Shown: in pieces, positions 43,061 through 52,401 of the stretch
Position numbering within the stretch: position 1 is the first letter of the stretch
Layout: each line of letters opens with the position of its first letter
DNA from: Polyangiaceae bacterium
GTDB taxonomy: Bacteria > Myxococcota_A > Polyangia > Polyangiales > Polyangiaceae
Direction: 5' to 3'
Assembly: GCA_020846005.1 (NCBI GenBank)
Contig: JADLEQ010000035.1
Coordinates: 62,001 to 126,000, forward strand
Length of the DNA: 64,000 bases
Notes under the pieces: model-generated
Seen by the model: only the letters and a program-made list of their open reading frames with translations
Told to the model about the DNA's origin: nothing
Databases searched by the model: none
Translations under genes and position numbers: made by a program

Positions 43061-44431
43061 ATGCGAGCCATGGTCCCCCGTCGCGCGCACGCCGCATGGA
43101 CGCTCGTCGCCGTGGTCGCGGCGACCGGGTGCGCCGTGTCGTTCGACGGCTACGTGCGCGACGAGGCGGACGCGAGCGTCGGGACGGGGGGCGGGGGCGG
43201 GAGCGGGGGCGGGAGCGGGAGCGCGGGGGCGGGCGGGAGCGCGGGCGGGGGCGGGAGCGCGGGCGGGAGCGGGAGCGCGGGGGCGGGCGGGAGCGCGGGC
43301 GGGAGCGGGAGCGCGGGCTCTAGCGGCGCTGGCGGTACCAGCGGCGCTGGGGGCACTGGAGGCACGGGAGGCGCTGGCGGCACTGGCGGCACTAGCGGCG
43401 CCGGCGGCGCTGGCGGCACTGGCGGCACTAGCGGCACTAGCGGCACTAGCGGCGCTGGCGGCATTGGGGGCACTAGCGGCGCTGGCGGCACTAGCGGCGC
43501 TGGCGGCATTGGGGGCACTAGCGGCGCTGGCGGCACTAGCGGCGCCGGCGGCACTAGCGGCATTGGCGGCGCTGGCGGCACTGGCGGCACTGGCGCCACG
43601 GGCGGCATTGGCGGCGCTGGCGGCACTAGCGGCACTGGCGGCACTGGCGGCACTGGCGCCACTGGCGGCTCGGGTGGCTCCAGCGGCTCCGGGGGGACCG
43701 GAGGGACCGGAGGGTGCCCCACGGGGCTGGCGGGGCCAGCGCTGGTGTCCGTGCCCATCCAGGGCGGCGGCGAGTACTGCATCGACGCGACCGAGGTGAC
43801 GAACGTCCAGTACGAGACGTTCGTCGCGGTCGCGGGCACCTCGGGCCAGATCACGGCGTGCACGGGCAACACGACCTTCACGCCGTCCGCGAGCTGCTCG
43901 ACCGGCGACTACGATCCGCAGTTCCGACCCCACCACCCCGTCACGTGCGTCGACTGGTGCGACGCGTACGCGTACTGCGCTTGGGCGGGCAAGCGGCTCT
44001 GCGGTGGCATCGGCGGCGCGACGCTCGCCACCACCGACTTCGACGACACGACGAAGAGCGAGTGGTTCAACGCCTGTTCGAAGGGCGGCTCGCGGCAGTT
44101 CCCGTACGGCAACACCTACATCGGTGACTGGTGCTGGGGGCTCGACATCGCGAGCAGCCACACGACGAGCGTCAGCAACGTGACCACGTGTCAGGGCGGG
44201 TACACGGGCCTCTTCCACTTGAGCGGCAACGCGTGGGAGTGGGAGAACTCGTGCAGCTCCGACCAGTGCACGATCCGCGGGGGCGGTTGGCTGCAGTACG
44301 ACGTGCCCGGCTCGAGCGGGTTCACGCTGCGCTGCAACTCCGCCGCCGCCGGCGCGTCGAACCCCTCCCCGCCGCTCGCGAATCGGATGAGCGTGGACCG
44401 CGGCCGCGGGTTCCGCTGCTGCGCCGACTGA
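43061..44431 (+). CDS. FGE/sulfatase-modifying-factor-like lipoprotein with Gly-rich spacer
   Basis: 456 residues. The lipoprotein signal ends [11 protein letters not shown]; a second ATG at 43070 is an alternative start. About 190 residues of GGTSGAGG-like repeats separate the anchor from a C-terminal domain of about 230 residues with the formylglycine-generating-enzyme-like pattern: [56 protein letters not shown] and GRGFRCC. The CysX4Cys pair of true FGE (in the segment before the final RYR) is not seen; only a single Cys is in [10 protein letters not shown]. It is therefore probably a ligand-binding, non-catalytic member. Cysteines elsewhere may form disulfides outside the cell. Confidence 0.82.
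   Translation: MRAMVPRRAHAAWTLVAVVAATGCAVSFDGYVRDEADASVGTGGGGGSGGGSGSAGAGGSAGGGGSAGGSGSAGAGGSAGGSGSAGSSGAGGTSGAGGTGGTGGAGGTGGTSGAGGAGGTGGTSGTSGTSGAGGIGGTSGAGGTSGAGGIGGTSGAGGTSGAGGTSGIGGAGGTGGTGATGGIGGAGGTSGTGGTGGTGATGGSGGSSGSGGTGGTGGCPTGLAGPALVSVPIQGGGEYCIDATEVTNVQYETFVAVAGTSGQITACTGNTTFTPSASCSTGDYDPQFRPHHPVTCVDWCDAYAYCAWAGKRLCGGIGGATLATTDFDDTTKSEWFNACSKGGSRQFPYGNTYIGDWCWGLDIASSHTTSVSNVTTCQGGYTGLFHLSGNAWEWENSCSSDQCTIRGGGWLQYDVPGSSGFTLRCNSAAAGASNPSPPLANRMSVDRGRGFRCCAD
43186..43715. repeat. 9-base-periodic repeat DNA encoding a Gly/Ser/Thr spacer
   Basis: About 530 bases of tandem units such as GGCGGCACTAGC and GGCGGCATTGGG, coding [12 protein letters not shown]. The left part (43186-43320) is GGGAGCGCGGGC-like, the right part uses GGCACTAGC units. 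CTAG occurs repeatedly here although it is rare in the window. Confidence 0.8.
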
Positions 44432-44492
44432 TCCGCGGGCTCGCAGGGTCGTCGGACGACGCGAGGGCGCCGACGTCTGGTATCCTGGCGGG

Positions 44493-45188
44493 ATGCACGA
44501 CATGGGGACGGCCGCCGTCCGCCGGCTCAGGCGCGCCCTCGCGGTGGGGGTCGCCGCCGTGACGCTCGGCGTCGCGTGCGGCGGGTCGTCCGACGCGGGC
44601 CTCTACGGAGCCGGGGCCGACGCCGGGGACGCGGCCCCCGGCGCCGGCGGGACGGGCGGCGGCGCGAGCGGCGGGGGGGGGGCCGGGGGAGCCGCCGGCG
44701 CCGGGGGCGACGCGGCGACCGCGGGCGGCGGCGCGCCCGGCGGCGGCGCGCCCGGCGGCGGCGGCGCGCCCGGCGGCGGCGCGCCCGGCGGTGGCGCGCC
44801 GGGCAGCGGTGGCGCCGGAGGGCAGCCGTGCGGGTTGTTCCCCTGCGGCGCTGGCTTCACCTGCTGCAGCGGGCTCTACTGTTACCCGACGCTCTGCGGG
44901 GACGTCTGCTGCCCCCTCGGGAGCGGCGGCGCGACGGACGGCGGCCCCTCCAGCGACGCTGCTACCGACGCCGTGCCCGACGCCCCCGCGGACGTCGCCG
45001 CCGACGTGACGCCCGACGCGCCCACGGACGCGCCGCGCGACGTCGCTACCGATCTCGGCGACGAGGGCAGCGCCGACGGCTCGAGCGACGCCACGCGGCC
45101 CGACGCCATGGACGACGTCTCGAGCGCCGACGCACCCGCTCCGTTCGACGCGAGCGACGGCGCGCCGGCGGAGGCAGGCGACCACTGA
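44493..45188 (+). CDS. Cys-rich, Asp-rich lipoprotein
   Basis: 231 residues. The signal ends TLGVACGGSSD; an ATG at 44502 is an alternative start. A Gly-rich spacer encoded by GGCGGCGCGCCC units is followed by a small cysteine module (QPCGLFPCGAGFTCCSG, YCYPTLCGDVCCP; nine cysteines in about 40 residues), likely a disulfide knot. The last 100 residues repeat Asp every three to four positions (DAPTDAPRDVATD), an acidic tail that could bind calcium. Unknown function. The repeated scheme of anchor, spacer and small exposed module matches other lipoproteins of the window. Confidence 0.72.
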   Translation: MHDMGTAAVRRLRRALAVGVAAVTLGVACGGSSDAGLYGAGADAGDAAPGAGGTGGGASGGGGAGGAAGAGGDAATAGGGAPGGGAPGGGGAPGGGAPGGGAPGSGGAGGQPCGLFPCGAGFTCCSGLYCYPTLCGDVCCPLGSGGATDGGPSSDAATDAVPDAPADVAADVTPDAPTDAPRDVATDLGDEGSADGSSDATRPDAMDDVSSADAPAPFDASDGAPAEAGDH

Positions 45189-45293
45189 AGCCCAGCGCCT
45201 CGCCGCGCGCGGGCGACGTGGGCCGGAGCGACGGGCGCGGCCGCTGCCGCGCGATCGGCAGCGACGCGCTCCTGGTGTAACCTGAGCCCACCC

Positions 45294-47777
45294 ATGACCA
45301 CGGGGGGCCCTCTCGACGATCTCGGCCTGCGGAGGATCCACGAGCTGCTCGAGGCGGATGACATCGACGCCGCGCAGGCCGCGCTCGCAGCGATCTCGGA
45401 CCAGCCGGGGCTGCGCGACGGCGTCGACTACCTCACCGCGCGGCTGCTCTACCGAAAGCGGCGCCTCGCGCGCGAGGACGTCGCGAGCCGCATGCGCGAC
45501 CTCCTCGCGCGGCGCAGCCACTTCCCCGAGGCGGCCCGCCTGCTCGCCGCGGTAGGCGGAGCGTCCGGGATAGGCGACTCGGCGCCCGCGGCCATCAGCC
45601 CACGGCCGTCCGCCCTGCCCCCGATCCCCCGCTCCCCGGGGGTTCCGACGATCGACCGCGGCCAAGGTCCCCCGAGCTATGTCCCGCCGGTTCGTTCGGA
45701 GCCCGCCGCGGAGCCGCGCAACGCGCACCCGACGCTCACGGGCATCCCGAGCCGGGCCGCCGACCGCGCCGCGCGCCCCTCGGCGGGGCCGCCCGTGCAG
45801 CGGATCTCCGACCCGATCGTGACGCCGCGTCCGCCGAGCCTGGCGCCGCCCGCTGGGACGCCGCGCGGCTCCTACTCCCACCGCCCGGCCGCGCCCGATC
45901 TCCTCGGCGGGGACGCGGCGGCGCGATCGCGCGCGGCGAGCGACGCGCCGCCGGCCGGCCGCGTCGAGGCCCGGACGGCGCCCTCCGGGCTGCGCCCGGA
46001 GCCCCGTCCCCCATCCTCCGTCCCGGCGCGGATCCGGTCGGTCGTCCCGCCCGCCGTCGTCGAGGCGCCCGCGAGCCCGATCGATCTGGCAGCGCTCATC
46101 GACGAGGGGCGCTTCGAGGAGGCGCTCGCGCGCACGAAGGGCGCCGCGCACGGTGGTCGCCCCGAGGTCGCGCTGCTGCGGGCGCGCGCGCTGGCTCGGA
46201 GCGGGCACGGGGCGGAGGCGCTCGACCTCGCGCTGCGGGTCGCCCACGCGCCGCTGATCGAGCCGGAGGTGCGCGCCGGCTGCGCGCGGCTCCTGGTCGA
46301 GCTCGGCGACGCACCCTCCGCGCTCGAGGCGGCGCGCCGCGCTCACCGCGACGACCCAGGTCACGCGGCGGTCCGCCTCGCGTTGGCGTCCGCGCTGGCC
46401 CGAGCCGGCCTGCACGCGGCGGACGACGCGCTGCTCGCGGAGGCGGCCGGCGCGCTCGACGCCGCCTCCGACTCCAACCCGACGACCCTCCCCTTCGCGG
46501 CGGGGATCCAGGCGCTGGTGCACGCGAGCCTGGGCGACCCGGAGCGCGCGCTGGCACAAGCGCAGCGCGCGCTCGGAGGTGCCGCGCGCTCGGCGGAGGC
46601 GCTCGCGGCGGTCGCGCTGGCGTGCGCTCGGCTCGGCCGCCACGGGGACGCAGGGCGCGCGTGGCTACGGCTGGTGGAGGTCGACCATCGCGCAGCGGAC
46701 GCGCTCGCGCCCCGCCTCGGCGCGAACGGCGTGGCGCTCGACGCGCTGGTCCCGGAGTCGATGGCGAGCGCGGCGCCCCCCCCGGCCAGCACCTGGCACC
46801 CCACCGAGGAGCTGCTCCTCTCGGGGAACCGCTCGGGGGCGCTGGCCTCGCTCGCCAGCGTGTTCGCGGCGCGGCTCCTCGGTGTGGGCGACGCCGCGAC
46901 GCGTGAGGACCCGATGCTCCTCGGGCGGATCGCGGCCGCGGTGCTGCAGGGCGCGCCGATCTTCCGGGCGTTCGTCCCGTACGATCTGTCGCTGGCGAGC
47001 CTGCGCCGGCTGGACGCAGCGCTCGACTGCCTGATCGGCACGACCGGTCGGGTGCCGCCGGGCGCGGACTCGCACGCGCTGCTGGCGCTCGTCGCCTCGT
47101 ACGCGGGCGAGTGCGTCCGCCTCGCGACGGGGGGCCGCTGGTTGCCGGGCGGCCCGCTGACCTCGGGGCGGGTCGGCGCCGGCTCGCGTGAGTGGACTCC
47201 CTTCCGTGTGGTGGCCGCGCGCGCGCAGGAGTGCGACCGCGGCGCGCTCGCGGAGCTCGCCTCCAGCGCCCGGGCCGCCGCCCGCGACGCTGGCGCGGGG
47301 CGCCCGAGCCCGAACCCTGCGGCGCCGGCCTGGCCCTGGGACCCACTCCCCTGGCCCGCGCCGAGCGACGCCGCGCGGCTCGGCCGCGAGCTGGCGCGCT
47401 CGATCCCGGCGCTGTACTGCGCGCGACGAGGCACTCCGCTCGACGGATCCCTCGAGAGCGTCGCGGCGCTCGACGCCTACCTCGAGCTGCTCGCGCCCGC
47501 GGACGCCCTCCCGGAGCCGGACGCGGCCTGGGCGCGCGGCGTCGCCGCGCTGGCAGGGACGTACCTCGGCGAGGTGCTCCGCGCGCGCCTGGGCGGCGAG
47601 TGGGACGACACCGAGGCGGCGACCGGCCCCGAGGCGTTCCGCGTCCGGCTCGCGTGCGGCGCGGTGCGCCCCGTCGCGCTGGTGTGGGATCGGCTGGCGG
47701 GCAGGGCGCGCGAGTCGCTCGCGGAGCGTGTCGCTGCGCTGAGCGCCGCCTGCCTGCGCGCGGGCGCCCGCGCGTAG
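45294..47777 (+). CDS. Cytoplasmic TPR protein, function unknown
   Basis: 827 residues without a signal peptide. N-terminal helical repeats (IHELLEADDIDAAQAALAAI and LLYRKRRLAREDVASRMRDL) precede a Pro/Ser/Arg-rich disordered stretch (about 95-255). Then come TPR-like units (FEEALARTKGAAHGGRPEVA, ALDLALRVAHAPLIEPEVRA, ALAQAQRALGGAARSAEALA) and an all-helical C-terminal domain with YDLSLASLRRLDAALDCLIG and DPLPWPAPSDAARLGRELA. No catalytic motif seen. Similar large TPR proteins occur in myxobacteria, but I cannot name a family. Confidence 0.75.
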   Translation: MTTGGPLDDLGLRRIHELLEADDIDAAQAALAAISDQPGLRDGVDYLTARLLYRKRRLAREDVASRMRDLLARRSHFPEAARLLAAVGGASGIGDSAPAAISPRPSALPPIPRSPGVPTIDRGQGPPSYVPPVRSEPAAEPRNAHPTLTGIPSRAADRAARPSAGPPVQRISDPIVTPRPPSLAPPAGTPRGSYSHRPAAPDLLGGDAAARSRAASDAPPAGRVEARTAPSGLRPEPRPPSSVPARIRSVVPPAVVEAPASPIDLAALIDEGRFEEALARTKGAAHGGRPEVALLRARALARSGHGAEALDLALRVAHAPLIEPEVRAGCARLLVELGDAPSALEAARRAHRDDPGHAAVRLALASALARAGLHAADDALLAEAAGALDAASDSNPTTLPFAAGIQALVHASLGDPERALAQAQRALGGAARSAEALAAVALACARLGRHGDAGRAWLRLVEVDHRAADALAPRLGANGVALDALVPESMASAAPPPASTWHPTEELLLSGNRSGALASLASVFAARLLGVGDAATREDPMLLGRIAAAVLQGAPIFRAFVPYDLSLASLRRLDAALDCLIGTTGRVPPGADSHALLALVASYAGECVRLATGGRWLPGGPLTSGRVGAGSREWTPFRVVAARAQECDRGALAELASSARAAARDAGAGRPSPNPAAPAWPWDPLPWPAPSDAARLGRELARSIPALYCARRGTPLDGSLESVAALDAYLELLAPADALPEPDAAWARGVAALAGTYLGEVLRARLGGEWDDTEAATGPEAFRVRLACGAVRPVALVWDRLAGRARESLAERVAALSAACLRAGARA

Positions 47778-47873
47778 CGCGGCGCGTGACGCCGTCGTGA
47801 ACCCGCCGTGAAGTCGCCGTTTCCTCGCGTCACTTCCGTGGCCCGCCCGCGCGGAGCTGGTAAGAGGCACCTC

Positions 47874-49400
47874 GTGATTCGGCGCGACAGGCTCGGCACC
47901 GCGCTCGCCGTCGCCCTCGCCGCGGCCGGCGCCGCCGGCTGCAGCCCGGACGAGGGGGCCAACGGCGCGGGAGGCGCGACGCCCGACTCGGGCACGAACA
48001 CTCCGCGCTGGCCTGCGTGCAGCGCGAAGACGGGCGTCCAGACGCTCTCCTTCGTGCACATGAACGACATGCACGGCCACTACAACGTGGAGCTGGACGG
48101 CGCGCCGAAGGTCGCCCGGATCCGAGGCTTCTACGAGTCCGTCCTCGCGGAGAACCCGTACACGATCTTCACCAACGGCGGCGACGACTACGAGAAGGGC
48201 AGCGTCGTCGAGGCGCTGAGCGAGTACGCCTCGACGCGCGAGGTGAGCAAGGCGCTGCGCTTCGACGTGCGGGTCATCGGCAACCACGATCTCGCCTGGA
48301 GCCAGGAGGAGCTGCTGGCCTACGCGCGGGACGACCACGCGATCGTGCTCGCGAGCAACCTCGAGTACATCGGGGACGATCCGCAGGGGTTCGGCGCCGT
48401 GCGGTGGGCGGAGCTCCAGATCGGGTGCGTCCGCGTCGGGTTCCTCGGCGCGGTGTCCGCCCCGTGGGACGCACGCAACACGCAGTACCAGGGCGACTAC
48501 TACGAGCAGTTCCCCACCGATCTCGATTTCATTCGGGTGCACCGCGAGCTCGTCGACGCGCACCGGGGCGAGGTCGACCTCATCGTCGCGGTGAGCCACC
48601 TCGGCGTGGGCGACGACCTCCTGGTGGCGACCCAGGTAGAGGGCATCGACGCCATCCTCGGCGGCCACTCGCACACCACGCTCTTCCAGCCGGAGGTCGT
48701 GGGCAAGACCTTGGTGGTCCAGGCCGGGTGGGCCTCGACCTACGTCGCCCGCCTCGATCTCGACTTCGACCTCGACCGCCGCGAGCTCGCCGGCCACCGC
48801 TACGACCTCCGCATCGTCACGCCGGGGATCGAGGCGAGCGTGGACACGGCGCAAGAGGTCGAGGCGATCCTGCAGCGCCATGGCCCGGGCGCGTTCGAGT
48901 CGATCGGGCGCATGCGATCCTCGAGCTCGGAGCTCGCCACGTGCGAGCTGGCGGCGCGCGCGGCCATCGCCGATCTCGGCGTCGACGCCGCGCTCGTGAA
49001 GCGCTCGACCTCGTTCGGGGCGCTCGGCCTGGGGCCGGTCACCCAGCAGGACCTCTTCGACGTGTTCAAGATCGAGAGGCAGCCCGCGGGTACCCCGGGC
49101 TGGACTGCCATGTACGTCGCGGAGCTCACGGGTGCGTCGCTCGCGCTGCTCGGCGGGCTGCCGGCGGACGAGTGGGTGCTGGTGGCGCCAAATCCGATCG
49201 ACCCGGGGCGCACGTACCGCCTGGCCGTGCAGAAGCTGGCGGCGCTGCACCCGGAGGACTACCTTCCCGCCGGCGTGTCGCTCTCGGCGCCTTCGTTCGC
49301 CAAGGAGACGTGGGAGCTCCTCGACCAGCTCACGCGCGCGCGCACGCGGGACTGCCTCTACCTCGATGCCGACGAGCCGCTGCCCGACTGCAAACCCTGA
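47874..49400 (+). CDS. 5'-nucleotidase / 2',3'-cyclic phosphodiesterase-like lipoprotein
   Basis: 508 residues from the GTG at 47874, which has AAGAGG upstream and begins the signal helix; an ATG at 47808 would add 22 basic residues. The lipobox is AAAGAAGCSPD. The N-terminal calcineurin-like domain carries VHMNDMHGHY, NGGDDYEKGS, VIGNHDLAW, VAVSHLG and LGGHSHTTLF. The C-terminal 5'-nucleotidase substrate domain follows (LATCELAARAAIADLGVDAA, GPVTQQDLFDVFKIE). It would hydrolyse extracellular nucleotides to nucleosides and phosphate. The HupE/UreJ-like gene begins 21 bases later. Confidence 0.92.
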   Translation: MIRRDRLGTALAVALAAAGAAGCSPDEGANGAGGATPDSGTNTPRWPACSAKTGVQTLSFVHMNDMHGHYNVELDGAPKVARIRGFYESVLAENPYTIFTNGGDDYEKGSVVEALSEYASTREVSKALRFDVRVIGNHDLAWSQEELLAYARDDHAIVLASNLEYIGDDPQGFGAVRWAELQIGCVRVGFLGAVSAPWDARNTQYQGDYYEQFPTDLDFIRVHRELVDAHRGEVDLIVAVSHLGVGDDLLVATQVEGIDAILGGHSHTTLFQPEVVGKTLVVQAGWASTYVARLDLDFDLDRRELAGHRYDLRIVTPGIEASVDTAQEVEAILQRHGPGAFESIGRMRSSSSELATCELAARAAIADLGVDAALVKRSTSFGALGLGPVTQQDLFDVFKIERQPAGTPGWTAMYVAELTGASLALLGGLPADEWVLVAPNPIDPGRTYRLAVQKLAALHPEDYLPAGVSLSAPSFAKETWELLDQLTRARTRDCLYLDADEPLPDCKP

Positions 49401-49421
49401 AGCTCGGGCGCGCCCCGAGAG

Positions 49422-50621
49422 ATGAGCGGCGGCGTGCGCAGCCCGGGCCGAGCCACGCCCGCTCGGCCGACACGCGATCGGCTCCGGCGCGCCGCCGCCG
49501 TGCTCGTCGCGTGCGCCGCCTGCTGGCTCACGGGCAGGGCGCAAGCGCACCCCGTCGGCTTCAGCTCGCTCTACGCCGAGCTGGAGGACACTACCGTCTC
49601 GGTGTCGCTCGATCTGCACCCGCTCACGCTGATCGACGTCCTCCCCGGCGTCGACACCGACCAGGATCGCCGGCTCTCAGAGGGCGAAGCGACGGCGTCG
49701 CGGTCGGCGCTCGAGTCGTACCTGGATCGAACGCTCGTCGTCCGGTCGGATGGCACGCCCTGCTCGGCCGCGCCGCTCGAGGCGCCCCGGCTCGTCGGCG
49801 GGGAGCGCCTGCTCGCCCGCAGGAGGTTCGCGTGCGCCAAGCGCCCCGCGGTGCTCGGGTGGGAGGTGCGCATCTTCCAGGAGGACGAGGGCGGGCACCA
49901 GGTGATGGGGCGGATCCGCACGCCCGCCACGTACGACCAGTTCGTGTTCCAGGGCGGCCAGGAGCTGCGCGACGTGCCGGCGGTCGCTCGCCCAGGCGCG
50001 CCGCCGGCGGCCGTCTCCGGCTCGACCCCGGCGCCCGCCGCGCAGCGCGGGCGCGGCGAGGTGTTCGTGTCGTTCCTGGGCAGCGGCGTCGAGCACATCC
50101 TGCTCGGGTTCGATCACGTGCTGTTCGTCGTGTTGCTCGTGTTCGGTGTGCGTTCGCTCCGCGAGCTGGTGAAGGTGATCACGGCCTTCACGCTGGCGCA
50201 CAGCGTCACGCTGGCGCTCGGCGCGCTCGACCTCGTGCGCGTGCCCTCACGGTGGGTCGAGTCCGCGATCGCGCTCAGCATCGCCTGGCTGGCGGTCGAG
50301 AACGTCCTGGTCGCGGCGCCCCGGCACCGCGCGAAGCTCACCTTCGCTTTCGGGCTCATCCATGGGCTCGGCTTGAGCGCCGCGCTGCGGGAGCTGGGGC
50401 TGGACGCGACGGACGCGACCGTGCCGCTCGTCGCGTTCAACCTGGGCGTCGAGGCCGGCCAGCTCGCGCTGGTCGCGCCGTTGCAGCCGCTCCTCGCCTG
50501 GCTGCGCCGTGAGCCGCGCCGTGACCGCTGGTCCTTGCTGGTGAGCAGCGGCGTGGTGGGCTCGCTCGGGGTGCTGTGGTTCGTCGACCGCGCGTTCGAT
50601 CTCGGGCTCATGCCGTTCTAA
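49422..50621 (+). CDS. HupE/UreJ-type membrane protein
   Basis: 399 residues. The signal peptide ends GRAQAHPVGF, giving the extracytoplasmic His-Pro N-terminus typical of this group. An outer domain of about 190 residues contains an EF-hand-like DTDQDRRLSEGEA. The C-terminal membrane domain has the family motifs SGVEHILLGFDHVLFVVLLV, TAFTLAHSVTLALGAL, VESAIALSIAWLAVENVL and FGLIHGLGLSAALRELG. HupE/UreJ proteins are putative nickel or metal permeases, but members with this outer domain are found without hydrogenase or urease genes, as here. The ion transported is unknown. Confidence 0.87.
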   Translation: MSGGVRSPGRATPARPTRDRLRRAAAVLVACAACWLTGRAQAHPVGFSSLYAELEDTTVSVSLDLHPLTLIDVLPGVDTDQDRRLSEGEATASRSALESYLDRTLVVRSDGTPCSAAPLEAPRLVGGERLLARRRFACAKRPAVLGWEVRIFQEDEGGHQVMGRIRTPATYDQFVFQGGQELRDVPAVARPGAPPAAVSGSTPAPAAQRGRGEVFVSFLGSGVEHILLGFDHVLFVVLLVFGVRSLRELVKVITAFTLAHSVTLALGALDLVRVPSRWVESAIALSIAWLAVENVLVAAPRHRAKLTFAFGLIHGLGLSAALRELGLDATDATVPLVAFNLGVEAGQLALVAPLQPLLAWLRREPRRDRWSLLVSSGVVGSLGVLWFVDRAFDLGLMPF

Positions 50622-50670
50622 CGCGCGCGGCCCGCTCGTGGCGGCGCCGCGCCCGGGGGCGGCGAGCCGG

Positions 50671-52302
50671 TCAGTTCGGGAGCCCTGAGCCGGCGCGATC
50701 CCCGAAGGCGGCGCCGGAGGCCTCGGCGGGCGGCCCGGGCGGCACGCTCGCGCTGGCGTCGCGCCTCCGCTCGACCTCGAGCCGGAGCTTGCGATCGAGC
50801 ACGCGGCTCAGGAGCTTCGACTTACGGCGCCCGCCCCAGAGCTCCAGCTCCACGTCCCCCACGGCGACGAGCGTCACGACGAGCACGTCCTCCTCGACGC
50901 GGCAGGCCACGTCGCTGACCAGCAGGTGGTGACTGCGGTCGAGGCCGTCCGCGAAGCGGAGGATCGCCGAGAGCACCCGGACGACCCGCCGCTCGCGCGG
51001 CGGCAGCGCCGCGTAGTCGGCGTCGCGCTTCTTCGGCCGCGCCTTGCGGTGGTAGCGGGCGACCAGCGCGATGATCTCGCGCTCGAGCTCGGAGAAGCCG
51101 CGGAGCTCGCCGTTCCGGATGATGTACGCGGCGTGGTGCTCGTGCCGCTCATAGCCGATGAGCTGGCCGATGTCGTGCAGCCACGCGGCGTGCTCGAGCA
51201 GGCGACGCTCCGCGATCCCGAGGCGATGCAGCGCGACGGTGTCGTCGAAGAGCCGGAGCGAGAGGCGCGCCACGTGCTCGGGGTGATCGCTCGTCTGCCC
51301 GCAGCGCCGCACCAGCTCGAGGACGCTGTGCCGGCGGATGTCGCTCGCCACGTCGTAGGCGCGGAGGGTGGCGCTGGCCCGCTCGAGCCAATCCAGCACG
51401 ACGCCCTCGCGGAGCGCCCAGTCGCAGAGGACGAGCTCCTCCGCCCCCGCCAGCTCGAGCAAGGTCGTGACCAGCACGCCGCCGACGTGGATCGTGTCCG
51501 CGCGCTTGGCGTCGAGCCCGGCGTACCCGGCGCGCGCAGACGGGGGGAGCTCGACCAGCGCGTTCGTCAGCGCGCGGATCGCCTCCAGCGTCACCTTCTG
51601 GCCGGTGATGCCGGTCGCCCACGGCTCGCCCCCCCCGAGCTGGTGCGCGGCCTGGCCGAGCGCCAGGATCGTCCCCGAGGTGCCGCACACGAAATCGAAG
51701 CCGCGCTGGCGAGCCTCGGCGACGACCGGCTCGGCCACCTCCCGCACGTGGGCCTCCAGCTCGCGCCGCTCGCGCCGCCCGAGCGGCGCGCCCCCTCCGA
51801 AGCGAGCCCGGAGCCGCTGGACGCCGAGCTTCAGGCTGCGCCCGACCTGCTGCTTCCGGGCGTCCCCCGCCACGGCCTCGACGCTCCCGCCCCCCACGTC
51901 GAAGGCGAGCGCCGTCCGCTCGCTCAGATCGATGCCGCTGCGGACGGCGAGGTAGATGAACCTCCCCTCCTCCGCCCCGCTGATCACCTGGGCGTTGATC
52001 CCGGTGCTCTCCGACAGCGCGTAGAGGAACTCGCCGCCGTTCTCGGCCTCGCGCACCGCGGAAGTCGCGACCGCGAGCACGTCGTCGACGCCGTGGCGCT
52101 GGGCGAGCTTCGCGTAGCGCTGGAGGGTGGCGAGCCCGACCGCGAACGCCTCCTCGGTGAGGCGCCCCTCCTCGAAGACCGCCCGCCCGAGGAACACCAT
52201 GTCCTTCACCCGATCGAGCACCTCGAACGAGTGCGCGCCGTTCGGGCGCACGACGATCATGTGCACGGAGTTCGAGCCGATGTCGATCGACGCGAGCTTC
52301 AT
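50671..52302 (-). CDS. ppx: Ppx/GppA phosphatase with HD-like domain
   Basis: 543 residues from the ATG at 52302, where the conserved ASIDIGSNSVHMIV begins; a longer start would add only low-quality sequence. Hydrolyses polyphosphate or (p)ppGpp. The actin-like fold motifs are TSAVREAENGGEFL, ALAFDVGGGSVEAV and FVCGTSGTILALGQA. The C-terminal HD-like domain contains LLEHAAWLHDIGQLIGYERH and HHAAYIIRNGEL, giving the long Ppx architecture. Whether it prefers polyphosphate or pppGpp cannot be told, so the symbol is indicative. It converges with the HupE-like gene. Confidence 0.92.
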   Translation of the reverse strand: MKLASIDIGSNSVHMIVVRPNGAHSFEVLDRVKDMVFLGRAVFEEGRLTEEAFAVGLATLQRYAKLAQRHGVDDVLAVATSAVREAENGGEFLYALSESTGINAQVISGAEEGRFIYLAVRSGIDLSERTALAFDVGGGSVEAVAGDARKQQVGRSLKLGVQRLRARFGGGAPLGRRERRELEAHVREVAEPVVAEARQRGFDFVCGTSGTILALGQAAHQLGGGEPWATGITGQKVTLEAIRALTNALVELPPSARAGYAGLDAKRADTIHVGGVLVTTLLELAGAEELVLCDWALREGVVLDWLERASATLRAYDVASDIRRHSVLELVRRCGQTSDHPEHVARLSLRLFDDTVALHRLGIAERRLLEHAAWLHDIGQLIGYERHEHHAAYIIRNGELRGFSELEREIIALVARYHRKARPKKRDADYAALPPRERRVVRVLSAILRFADGLDRSHHLLVSDVACRVEEDVLVVTLVAVGDVELELWGGRRKSKLLSRVLDRKLRLEVERRRDASASVPPGPPAEASGAAFGDRAGSGLPN

Positions 52303-52401
52303 CCTCGGGGGCTCCACGACCACGCGGCCTCTCCGCGTACGTTGGCCCAGCGCGGTGACGGGAGCATGGCGATCGGAGGGCTACCACGCACCGGGCCCGG
52401 A

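Noticed and set aside
49422-50621. Part of a hydrogenase or urease cluster
   Set aside because: The HupE/UreJ-like protein has no hydrogenase or urease structural or maturation genes around it.
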